From Thuidium tamariscinum (Eukaryota; Streptophyta; Bryopsida; Hypnales; Thuidiaceae): 64,000 nucleotides of DNA. Positions within the stretch are counted from its first letter, which is position 1, and each line of letters starts with the position of its first letter. A program made the position numbers and the translations under genes. The stretch lies in the NCBI GenBank assembly GCA_947034885.2, contig OX344758.2:2916501-2980500 (forward strand), written 5' to 3'. The notes beneath the pieces were generated by a model that worked only from the letters and a program-made list of their open reading frames with translations, had not been told where the DNA came from and ran no database searches. Positions 33,021-43,264 of the stretch are shown in pieces.

Positions 33021-35474
33021 ATTTAATTGTGAGATTTGAAGCTTGACAAACATTTTCTTACCTTTCCAAATCCTAGTAGTGAAAGGAGCAAATGTTTGAA
33101 AGTTTTCTCTTTGCAATTTAGTAAGGACAATACAAGGACAATATAACTTAGGAGTGATGTTTGACATGTTCATAGAACATTTGGGATCATAATTTTATTT
33201 AAACGATAAAAATACTTCTCAAGTTTACAATGTAAACAGTGCACAATCCTTACCTAACTTACATTCCACCAAAATTCTGATTTTTTGCATGAGTGATTCG
33301 ATTTGAGCACACTGAGCGAGCGAGCGTTTCACCAATGAAATTGCAATCTATCAACAACTGAAAGAGAAATTTAGCCAACCACGCCACTTTCAATCATAGA
33401 AAATGGAAACAAATAATCAGTTCAAGAATTCAGAGCTAATAATTTTTTACTTATGAGAAGGGAACCGCAATAGGACGCGCGAATCTCACTTCCAGAATCA
33501 TGTGTACATACACTAAAAAAAAGTTTGAAACCTTTAACGCAACTTCAACACAATCTAGATGATGTTTTGTGTTGACTGCAACGCAAATTTGTATCAATCC
33601 TGAAGATCGACTCACCGGCGGCTACACGGCAAATTAAGAATTAGCACTTTCCCGAATCAACGTTTTATTATATATTAATACCTCAAACAATGCCGCAGCT
33701 AGTTATCATTGAAAATGCTTGCATGCGTATTTGCCCAGACAAATCAAATTACCGATGTTCAAAGCTCGAATACTAATTGAAGGTATCCAATACGCACATT
33801 ATATTTGCCTCAAGCATGATTATATACATACCAGTGAATTGAAAGAAACAATCATTCAGTTGTAAATCAGATGTTTTTTTGCAAACGTCCGTGTACAGCT
33901 CTTGTATTTCGAGTATGAATTAGAATTCGCTTGAGGTCTCTCGTCGGCTGTTAGTCGATCGATCGAGTTGTTAATACAGTACGTCACTATTCCTTTGCAA
34001 CACCCGTATCGATCTACGTGAAATTCTTGGATGAGGATGTCGAGTTCAACGTGCCAGAGGCCACGGCGGGACTGACGGCTCGCATTCGATCGGCAACATA
34101 TATACATTCATTGATTTCATTCATTCATGAGCCATAACTTATTTAATTTCCAACCGATATTTCGTTAAAATTGCAGTATTCCACAAACTTGGCACTTTTC
34201 AGTTGAGATCTGGAATCTATACTAGTTCTAGACTTAAGGGTATGGAAAAATGGAGAATTTTGTACGCCATTTGATTTAACGAAATCTCTCATTTACTTTA
34301 GTTAGTAATCGAAGACATGAAGCAGGAGCTCGCTATGTGTTTCGATCGATCGATCGATCCAGTCTGTCCCGGAATTCGATCATTTGATTACCCAACGATC
34401 ATGATTCATTCAATTCTAGCTGACGTGACCAAGGCATGTCAGTAGACCGACCAAAGGCCAAATTAAAGCGTGTCTTCCGATCCGATCTATCAATCGAAAT
34501 GTATTTAGCGAAAAAACAATACAGAATTAATAAACTATGTAAATGCCGGTTCGTGGCCATCTTAACTTAACGAGCGTCAACATCAAATTGAATTTCGAAA
34601 TAGTCAGTGACGCAATATATATTCCCGTAGACTTAGCGTACGTCGCTGGCTGATTCCGCGTATTTGGACTCTAAAGAGTCACTCCAGATAATCCGTGCAA
34701 GAAGAATGGTGTGGACCTGCAGCTAGCTAGCTCAACGTGAACTGATTGGGCCCATTAGTTTCTGCCTTGATCAGGAGGACTCATGTAATTCAAATGACGG
34801 GTAACACACGTACGTAAAACCTGCTCCATGATCGACAGCAGCCAGGTCACAAGGATAGAAACTTAAAGATAATATCCCATTCAACCCAAGCCCAAAGTAT
34901 CAAGCCACTTAAAGATAATATCCTACTCAACTCAAGCCCCAAAAATCAAACCAGAAGATTCCAAAATGAGACATGCAGGCCAGAACTCACATCAAACAGC
35001 AAATGCAGGTGGGTGGCTGCACCCCATGACCCACAGTGGCAGTTACCCCAGGCCAATGGCATGCACAAATGCAATGAATCAAGGTCACTCTCATGGAGAT
35101 CGACAGCCCTAGCCTGCAGGCGCAACGGGATTGCTTTCTAGCTAGATCACGATGCCATTCCATCGCTGCAGCAATTAATTAATTAAACTGGGTCCCGGAG
35201 CGCTAGCTCAGTTGGCCGCTACCACATCGTTCTTCAAGTCGACGTCAATTTGGAAGCAGTCAAAGCAAGCCAGGGATCATCTGTGATCAATCCAGCGCGA
35301 TCAAAGGGACGCAGCTAGTGGTACCAGGCATGAATGATCCCCGTTCTAGCTGGCCAGGACGCCCTCGACAAGGTAACTAGTAAGTCAAGCTAGCTAGAGT
35401 ACGTACAGCGCCACTTGAGAAAAACGAAAAATGAAATGATTGTGAATTTAAAATTCGAGGGCGGTTAAGTGTCC
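33021..35474. other. GC-richer upstream region of the BURP gene
   Basis: Composition changes at about 33.3 kb, with many CGATCGATCG, CTAGCTAGCT and similar tetranucleotide runs (for example 34345-34360). A duplicated phrase of about 35 bases (AACTTAAAGATAATATCC...) occurs near 34860 and 34906. A minus frame at 33856-34107 has no family signal. No gene is supported. Confidence 0.35.
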
Positions 35475-35480
35475 TATAAA
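35475..35480 (+). promoter_or_regulatory. TATA box of the BURP gene
   Basis: TATAAA lies 218 bases before the start codon used, in a C-rich context (CCTATAAATTC). Transcription would be expected to start about 30 bases downstream. Confidence 0.6.
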
Positions 35481-35697
35481 TTCAAGGCCTCCCGGCATTC
35501 CCAATCCCACTGCTTTCTTTAACTTTGCGTTTCCTCTTCAGTAGTCGTCTAGCTCTTCATGCATGCATGCATGCATTGAACCTCTTGCTCGCTCGATCGG
35601 TGTGCGCGCGGTCGCTTGCGTGCTTTCGATCATTCCTTGCCTGTCAGGCTGTTACTGCTACATACACCCCGCGTTCATGCCCTTCGTCGTCCGCAGC

Positions 35698-37080
35698 ATG
35701 GCTGAGCAGCGGAGTTTGATGGTCGTCTTGCGGATCCTCTTCATCATGGCCGCAGTCACGACCGTAAGTAGTCGATCGAACACCATACCTTTTGAATTCC
35801 TTTAAATATTTTATTTGTCACAGTGATTGATTTTGAGGTAGCTTGCTACGATGCATGCATGTCCATTGAGTGATGCATGCTGCGCTTTGCATGCTCTTGA
35901 GGATTAATTCAGAAGGTGGCTGCATGCTCTCGATGATTTCAAGTAGCTAGCAGGCCCTGCATGTTCTGGATCGATGAATTGGGAAGGAAACTTATTTGGC
36001 TTTTAGCGATCCAGTCATATGATTTTACTGATTCCATTTGCTCTCACTGGCATACAAGGGCAATGATGGTTTGTGCTCATTGATATTTATTACCAGTGGA
36101 GATTCATGTTGTAGAAAACTCCTGTCGATCGATTGAGTCGCGAAGCCAACTATTTTGTCCGTGTAGTCCATTTCACTGATCGCGATGTTTATGAATTCGA
36201 TCTCATGCACTAGCAGGTGGCCGGCGTGACACCCATCTCAACCGGTGACCGCACGGACGTTGCGAAGATAGCTGCAATTTGCAGCTCCAATGGATTGGTG
36301 TGCGCCGAGAGCTCCTTCGAAACATCGACCTCCAGGGCCGCAGGCGTCCAACGCGACCACTCCATCAGCACCATCAATGACATCCAGAAAGACTTTTTCC
36401 TGGAGTCCGCGCTGGTGGTGGGCGGCACGATGACGCTCGACGCCAACCTTCGCGACGACGCCCCGAAGCGGGCCTTCCTAACGGCGTCCTCCGCCCGCGA
36501 GTTGCCCACGCTCACCTCCTCCAACGCCGTGGCGCTCGTCCGGCACTTCGGCGTAGCTCCCGACAGCGACCTGGCCACGGCCACCGCCACCGCCGCGTAC
36601 TTGTGCGGCTACGGTGCGCTGCCGGGAGAGACGATGAGCTGCGCCACGTCCAGCGACGCCGTGGCCCAGTTCGTCTCCTCCGAACTGGGCTCCATGGTGA
36701 CGGTGCTGTCCACCAGCAACACGCCGGCGCTCGCCGCCAACTCGAAGGCGCCCGTCACCATCACGGGCTTCCGCAAAGGCTCCGTGGCCGAGGGCCAGAA
36801 GATCGTGGTGTGCCACGTCGTGAACTTCCCGTCGTCCCTTTACTACTGCCACCGCGTGACGGGCACCAAAGTGATCACCGCCACGCTCCGACCCAGCGCG
36901 TCCAACGCCGACATCCACGCCGTGGGCGTGTGCCACATCGACACTTCCCTCTGGCTCAGCACCCACCCGGCCTTCAACGCGCTCAACATTCCCCGCGGCG
37001 ACGAAGCCTGCCACTGGCTCGTCGATTCGGACCTCGTCTTCGTCCCCACCACTGGAGACGCCGACGCCCAGATGGAGTGA
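35698..37080 (+). CDS. BURP-domain secreted protein (two exons)
   Basis: Exon 1 is 35698-35763 and exon 2 is 36217-37080, joined in phase 0 across a GTAAGT...GCAG intron of 453 bases; the product is 309 residues. Residues 1-22 (MAEQRSLMVVLRILFIMAAV...) form a hydrophobic signal peptide, so it should enter the secretory path and the cell wall or apoplast. The BURP domain starts at about residue 80 (DFFLESALVVGGTM). It has the paired cysteines (C152, C164 in SCATS) and four CH dipeptides at 221, 233, 261 and 287, spaced X10, X26 and X24 (CHVVNFPSSLYYCH; AVGVCHIDTS; ACHW). The tryptophan usually eight residues after the last CH is phenylalanine here (F297). Only about 55 residues separate signal and domain, as in USP/BNM2-like rather than PG1beta-like members. 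BURP proteins are plant-specific and linked to development and stress; the function of this one is unknown. The exon is far GC-richer than its surroundings. Confidence 0.93.
35764..36216 (+). other. Intron of the BURP gene
   Basis: It starts ACC/GTAAGT and ends CTAGCAG/GTG, phase 0. It contains many TGCATGC and CGATCG motifs. It separates the signal peptide from the mature protein. Confidence 0.85.
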
Positions 37081-38829
37081 GCGAGCAGCTCTACCGCTGC
37101 CTGCTGATCGAAGACTCCCTTCAATTCCAACGCCTGCAGCCATATTTATCTATGGGGCTGCCTTCTGGCATGGAAAATGCACGAATCAGCAGCAGTGAGG
37201 GTCGCCGCCTCCAACATCGAACATGTTGCGGGAGTGGTGAAGTTTAATTATTATGTTATATCTACGTACGTTCAGTGTGTGTGATGTCTGTTCCGTTAAT
37301 TTCATCGTGATTTCGTCGTATTTCAGTGTGCTTGTGGAGTTCAAGCTGCACTGCGTGCGAATCCGTTGCTTTCATTCAACTGCCACGGCAGCGACGAACT
37401 CTGTCTACAGAACGACTGACTGCCGCTAGAATGGATCAGAGATTCGGAGGTTGCCGAGCCCTTAGCTTCTAATTAAGAGAATGGGTGAGTCAGACTTTAA
37501 ATAGTGTCTTAAATAGCTGTACGTCAGATCGTAGGCTTATGGGAGTTCATTGAGAGGATAATCCTGGCTAGCTGAAATTGAAGTTTGGAGAGTGGCAGGG
37601 ATTTTTTATCTCCGGAGCTTGACTATGAAGCCTGCAATGGCATACACGTATGACTGACGTGAGTCATCTCGGCCAGATCGATGACCCCACCTTTCAGTCA
37701 CTGTTTGTTGTGTGCATAAACTGGCCCTTTGATTCAATAAACATAACCGTATCAATGACTTGGAAAGGAAGTGTGTTGTTTATGTTCTGTGCTGATGGCC
37801 TCTGACGGTACTACTGATTCATTTGACAGAAGAATGATGTAATTAATTTGCATTTTTCAATAGCTAACTTGTGGTACGGCAATGTGAAAAATCGCACTGG
37901 CCGGGGAGACACGAGTTAATTCATTTGGTCTCTGTTGGCGGAGGGAAATTTTCAGAGCTTCCATCACGTGCTCGATCGCCAGATCGTTTGAAGCGGAGGT
38001 CACGACGTACTATACAACAATCACGTTCGATTTTATGTAATTGAAAATTTCCAATTCTTTAGTAGAACGAGGCGAAAGATCTCTATTCAGTTACTTTGGT
38101 GGTAAAATGTGCAAAATTTCAGAGTTAAGAGCACAAAAAATGGACACATTGAGGTGCCTATGTTTATGCGTAGCTCTCGCTACGCATGGCAATCATATAC
38201 GCTCAGGCTCCACTGGGGAAACTCGAAACTGGTGTAGCCTGGTGAAAGCAGAAACATGTCAAGATCAATCGTATAGTGAGTGAATGGTTGCAAGATATAA
38301 TTTCTCAAAGTCAGAGAGCAATTGTTCGTATCTCTGCAGCACTGATCTTAATTGTATCATACTACCATTATTATCTTCATGCCTTGATTCTGTGAATGAA
38401 GTGGAAATAAAAAGAGAGATTCTGTGGCAAGCACTCCATCTCTGACTAAAGACGGTGTTCCAGGTGTCACATAACTAAGGCAGATGCTCACGACAGGTGA
38501 AAACTTATAACTTTTGTATCAAGTGAAGCCAACCATATCACTACCTCTACTTCATTTCCAGATTTCTGTGGCATGTTCTTGAGCACTAACGAGAATTTCA
38601 GCTCATCTCAATTCAAGTGAGTAATGTTCAATGGCAAAGTCTAGGTTGTTTTTTTATTCAATCGGACCTAGTGCTTGGTATTTGCTTCAGTTGAATTCCC
38701 AGAGGAAATATACAGTCTAGAGGTAGATCGACAGCGAAGATATCCTCTCCCTTCAGCTATATGTTCCAAATGACATGCCGGCGACATGCCCTTGAAGCAA
38801 ACTGGCCCCGGGGAAATTGGACAAATTCA
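37081..38829. other. 3' flank of the BURP gene, no further gene seen
   Basis: A possible polyadenylation signal AATAAA lies at 37736-37741. An 80-codon frame at 38041-38283 has no family signal. Confidence 0.35.
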
Positions 38830-40150
38830 GAAGTGAGCCACTTCATGAAGCCACCATCATGACTGCCATTCCAAATCTCGAGCTCCTGCAACAATGCATA
38901 CATTTAAGAACAGAGTTCACTCCGACATTTAAAATTGTACCTTGAAGTACTCGATCCAGTTTCAATGCTACAAGAAACACCGGTGTTGGGAACTGAAATC
39001 GGCCCTGGATGGAAACCTGTGCCACTGCTCCGATATTTTCCTTTTTCAAATAGATTCTTGGATCCCTGAGTCCCTCCGCAACTTCACCAGAATAGCAGTC
39101 TCGCACTCCTCATCATGAAACTTCCAATATAACGGTCATGAATCCGGCCTGAAGTTAATTTGCAGCACGCCTCCTCTATTACCAGGACTGGCACCGGAAA
39201 TCGAAGTTTGCGATGAAGAACCAGAGTCTGCTGCCAAAGGAGTCTGCTTTCGTAGATTCCCACAGATAGATTCAGAAACCTGACCACTTTCTCTGGAGAC
39301 AATACTAAGTCAGTTGCTTGGTTGAAGCCAAGGTTTAAATCTCTTACGCCTAATTCTGAAGGTTACCCTGAAATCAATGTGAACACTTTTATTTGGTTGA
39401 TTTGTCCATTAAAATTATTCAAGACCCAACGAAAGGGAGACTACCTACTGTAGCATGACGAGAATTATACAGGAGAAGAAGCCAGCAAGTTCAGAATCTT
39501 TGTTTTACACATGGAACTTGCACCAGTTCCGCTATCCTCGCGCGGTGTCATATATAATAAAGCCGGGAAAATGACGACATTTAAACACACACCCATTCGA
39601 AGGTTTCTCAAAAAGAATCATTTTGGAAGTGCTAAGTGTATGAAAGCAGCAAGTACTACCGGTACCTTCGCATAGTCAGGAGAAAGGTGATTCGGTTTGC
39701 AATCTCCAGCAATCTCGCTTAAAAGTTAGTGGAATGGCTGTCCATGATGTTCTTGGCGATGTTATCTGGTTCTGCATCACCCGGCTTCTGGAGACATGAA
39801 TCACAATTGATGTACGGTGTACTTGTATTTGATGCTGAAGCATCTTTCTCCGTAACTTGGGCCATCTCTTTAAATTTCCTTGTCCTTTTAAAATGAGCTG
39901 AAACCATTCCCAAAACCAATTTTTTTCTCAAGGCCACCTTTCGTTATTATGGTTGTTAGTTTCTTTCTCATTGTTGATACTTGATAAAGAAAGAAATTAG
40001 GTTATGATTCTGGAAGTGGCGAAGCTTTCTGAAATCCTAGCTGAGATTCAACGATCGAAGCAAGTCGGCGTTGGGGTCGGAGTCACGGAGTTCCAGCAAG
40101 TATCCCTGCACCGACTTCCATCCGAAGACTGTACATTTCGAACCACAATT
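38830..40150 (-). other. Possible unrecognised minus-strand gene or relic
   Basis: Several minus-strand stretches look coding-like but do not assemble confidently. About 39325-39060 has an SGQVSESICGNLRKQTPLAA-type frame, leading into KFHDEECETAILVKLRRDSG after one TGA. About 39060-38945 contains VSIQGRFQFPTPVFLVALKL and ends at a donor-like CAAG/GTACAA. About 38888-38790 follows an acceptor (TTGTTGCAG/GAGCTCG) and reads ELEIWNGSHDGGFMKWLTSE. A small frame at 39868-39719 starts MAQVTEKDASASNTS. I recognise no family; this may be a decayed gene or a non-coding transcript. Confidence 0.25.
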
Positions 40151-40691
40151 TTGAGCAAGGGTATGTGTGTTTCTGCATAAATGGTCATCAATGGTCATAC
40201 AGGGTCACAATTGCGATGTGCAACTTTACTATGTTTTAAGCTACAGACCTGAAGTAGATGTAACGACTCGGAATATTCTGTCCTTATAAAATGAATCTCA
40301 AGCATAGCAACATGTCATCCTCACAATACTCATGGGATATCCAAATGAGAGCCTCAAAAACCCTCCAAAAAGATTGGCATGTTTTACACCCTTACCAATA
40401 GGTCAGCCAACACTCTAACCATGCTGTGAATATCATCAATAATTGCCAGACGTAAGGCCTTTCTCATCATTTATATTGATAATATCAATATTATACCTAC
40501 GTGCAACAAGCAGTAAGCGTGCACACAAGCTGCGGATGAAGGCCAAAAGTCTATTTACCACAACGTCAACAACCTCATCATCTTTCTATTCTACTGAAAA
40601 TACAAACAGTGACAAACCCCCTTGCTTAATGAGTTGCCTTATTCATTCCGGTTCAGGAGAGAGACTACCATGACAAGAGGGAACTAATACC

Positions 40692-41585
40692 TCAATCCTT
40701 GTCCTTCTTTTTATCTTTGTCCTTCTTCCCCTCCTTGTCCTTATCCTTCTTCCCCTCCTTATCTTTATCTTTCTTGTCCTTCTTCTCTTTCCCTTCCTTG
40801 TCCTTGTCCTTCTTCTCCTTCCCTTCCTTGTCCTTGTCCTTCTTCTCCTTCCCCTCCTTATCTTTATGCTTCTTCTCCTTGCCCTCCTTGCCTTCCTTAT
40901 CCTTCTTCTCCTTCTTCTCCTTGCCTTCCTTGTCTTTCTTGTCCTTCTTCTCCTTCTCAGGGTGTCCATGTGAGCCTCCGTGCTCGCCATGTCCTGCAGG
41001 GTAACCCGGTGCAGCCGGATGATAATGCTGGGGAGCTGGAGCTCCATAACCGGAACCTTGAGGAGGATACCCCCCTGGAGGTGGAGCATAGCCTGCAGGA
41101 GGATACCCTGTTGGTTGTCCCGAAATCCCAAGCCCTGCGACGCCCGCAGCAACAGCATTCACATTGTAACCATGAGGAGGATACGCTTCATAGCCATGTC
41201 CAGGAGGATAAGCACCTGGTCCCTGAGGAGGATAGCCACCTCCATGAGGTCCTTGAGGAGGGTAAGCACCCTGCTGCGGATACGTACCCTGTGGTGGATA
41301 TGCACCATGTCCATAAGGGTCACTGCCACCTGCATGATACTCAGCCGGCTTGTTTATCGATTGGATTTTGCCATAAGGATCGGCTGAAGGATGTGGGAAA
41401 GCAGAAGCACCTGCATGTGTTGCAGAGCTCGATTGCGTATCGTAGGGACCAGGAGCTCCACTTGGAATGTAAGGAGCAGAGGGCGGGTAACCATATGGAC
41501 CTGGCGGGCCTCGGGCATCCGTGCCAGATCCATATGGACCATCAGTTGGAGCATTTGGATAGGGGTGCGGCGATTCTCCTCCCAT
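40692..41585 (-). CDS. Glycine/proline-rich GYPPQG protein with lysine-rich tail
   Basis: The product is 297 residues. Residues 1-70 are Gly/Pro/Tyr-rich, and about 92-180 carry repeated (G/A)YPPQG/GYPPAG motifs typical of plant GYPPX or GPRP-type small proteins. A short hydrophobic segment (NAVAAGVAGLGI, 143-154) sits inside. A His/Gly-rich hinge (HGEHGGSHGH, 199-208) precedes a tail of about 90 residues, almost only K, D, E and G, built on a 30-bp repeat (KEGKEKKDKD). GPRP proteins are often stress-associated and of unclear biochemical role; the charged tail is longer than in the short members I know. I chose the ATG at 41585 because it lies 3 bases after a good splice acceptor (TTTGCAG/AAAATGG), so the frame upstream of it is intronic. 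No catalytic motif is present; the protein is probably largely disordered. Confidence 0.8.
   Translation of the reverse strand: MGGESPHPYPNAPTDGPYGSGTDARGPPGPYGYPPSAPYIPSGAPGPYDTQSSSATHAGASAFPHPSADPYGKIQSINKPAEYHAGGSDPYGHGAYPPQGTYPQQGAYPPQGPHGGGYPPQGPGAYPPGHGYEAYPPHGYNVNAVAAGVAGLGISGQPTGYPPAGYAPPPGGYPPQGSGYGAPAPQHYHPAAPGYPAGHGEHGGSHGHPEKEKKDKKDKEGKEKKEKKDKEGKEGKEKKHKDKEGKEKKDKDKEGKEKKDKDKEGKEKKDKKDKDKEGKKDKDKEGKKDKDKKKDKD
40700..40960 (-). repeat. Coding minisatellite for the K/D/E/G tail
   Basis: A 30-bp unit (CCTTGTCCTTCTTCTCCTTC-like on the plus strand) is repeated with variants, giving KEGKEKKDKD periodicity. Unit number is likely to vary between individuals. Confidence 0.7.
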
Positions 41586-41588
41586 TTT

Positions 41589-42488
41589 CTGCAAATTTCC
41601 AATGAACATTGTGTTAAATCTTTGTGCTCTTTCAAAAAGAAACGACACTGTCACACATCGAATCATACCAAAGAATTTCCCCTAAGGTAAGTAATGTAAA
41701 GTCTTCATACACCATACAGGTTCACTTCGAGACATTGCCTACAACAATCTACAAACTTTCACCGTCTAAAAATTTTGCACATTTACTCAGTATTTCGGTG
41801 AAAATCAATTGCAAAATACAAATATATCAATACATAAAGTGTTTCCACAATTACCAGAAATCAAAGTTCACCTATATGGTCAATACAGCCTCTAATGTAT
41901 TGTATGGTTAACAAGAACCTCTACTGTACCCTAAAAAGCAAAGGCATGTACCACAAGCACACATTCAGGGACCAGGCAATCGTACACGATGTTCGATGTT
42001 CGATTTAGGTGCACCTACCCTAGATCACAAAGATCGTAACTAGTACAACTCAAATCTAGTACAACTCAAATGAAAAATACGGTCCACTATTGATAGCAAT
42101 GACAGAAATTAACTAAATCAATTACAAATCGGCATAGAAGGAAAGGCAGCACACAGACTAGCCATAACTAAACCTCATAAACAGAAATGAGCACAAGGCG
42201 ATGGCAATTAGGTCAACAAGACACATACGAAATTCGTCTACCGACAATCTGCATTTGCACATAATGCTTCGCAAGAGATTGGAATACACAAAAATTCAAT
42301 GACAGGGAGGAAACAGCACTGAAGGCAATTAGCATTAACCAAAACCTGAGAATGACACAATGAAGTGGGGAAATTGCAATTGATCGGCAGAGAGATTCAG
42401 TACCCCAAACCCATCTAATCAGACGGAAAGAGATTCAATTAGCGGTAGCACAACAAGAGCCAAAACGCACACGTGAAGAAATGCATAC
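41589..42488 (-). other. Probable 5'-UTR intron of the GYPPQG gene
   Basis: A donor-like CG/GTATGC at 42488 and the acceptor TTTGCAG at 41589 bracket 900 AT-rich bases with no coding frame. The leader exon would be about 42800-42489. The acceptor is convincing; the donor is the best match I found. Confidence 0.5.
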
Positions 42489-42831
42489 CGATTTCCGATC
42501 AAAGCAGAACCCCAATGTCCGATCTCAGGCGATTCAAGTCCAATCTGCAGCAAGAAACGGTCGAATCGCTGGTGTAAGACAAGAAAGAATTGTGATACTC
42601 GGCAAGGCTACCGATCGTGCTACAAATACAAACCCTCAAAAATTTCTAGCGCACAATAGCGCGGTGCGGACTGTGGAGCGGTGCCGACAGAAGATGAGAC
42701 GTGAGCGCGTGAAGTTGAACGTGGGAAGTGGGAAGTGGGAAGAGGGAAGAGAGGGATTGAGGGAAGCAACTTGGAAGAAAGGAGGCCTGAAATTTCGCAT
42801 CCTTCCACCCATTCATCCATCCACCCACCGC

Positions 42832-42838
42832 CTTATAA
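42832..42838 (-). promoter_or_regulatory. TATA-like box of the GYPPQG gene
   Basis: TTATAAG on the minus strand lies about 30 bases upstream of the C/T-rich leader exon. A MITE begins only about 13 bases further upstream. Confidence 0.5.
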
Positions 42839-42850
42839 GTGCTGTTGCAG

Positions 42851-43264
42851 TAAGGTAGTCGGCTCTGTAATGGAGCATCTAAGGGCTGGTCCCCTTTTTT
42901 CATGTATTTACTTGAATGGAAATATTTTTAGTCCATTTTTTAGAGAAAGAGAAATTGAAGAGGAATCTAAGACAAGTGATTTCATAATTTTTGACACATT
43001 TTTTAATTAGTTATGAATTTTCAAAGGAGATGTGCCATAGGTCCCTATTTTATGTTTCTAGGTCTTCCATGAATGGTTCACTTGCAATTTCTAAAGAAAG
43101 ATGGAAAAACAAAGAGCATGATTGGCTCTCACTATTCCAATGCATCTTTTCTTGATTCATTCAATGAATGTGGAGGTTCATTTAAGAACCACCAATTGTC
43201 CATTTTACAGCTTTTTATAGGGTCCATTCTTAATGCCCATACCATTTTAGAGCCGACTACCTTA
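42851..43264. mobile_element. MITE with perfect 16-bp ends TAAGGTAGTCGGCTCT
   Basis: The left end is TAAGGTAGTCGGCTCTGTAA; the right end is the exact inverted 16-mer. It is 414 bases, AT-rich and without coding capacity. Similar ends (TAAGGTAGAAGGCTCT near 31202) and the phrase CATCTAAGGGCTG are shared with the 29.6-31.5 kb complex. It directly abuts the core promoter of the GYPPQG gene. Confidence 0.8.

Noticed and set aside
35199-35260. tRNA-like A box (TAGCTCAGTTGG) after GGAGCGC
   Set aside because: No matching B box (GGTTCGANTCC) at the proper distance and no closing acceptor stem, so not a tRNA gene.
36478-37143. Open frame of 221 codons on the minus strand
   Set aside because: Antisense shadow of the GC-rich BURP exon; the plus-strand frame has the full BURP signature.
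36603-37247. Overlapping plus-strand frame, Arg/His-rich
   Set aside because: Alternative-frame shadow of the BURP exon with biased composition from its high GC content.
40970-41690. Plus-strand frames opposite the GYPPQG gene
   Set aside because: Antisense shadows of the repetitive coding sequence.
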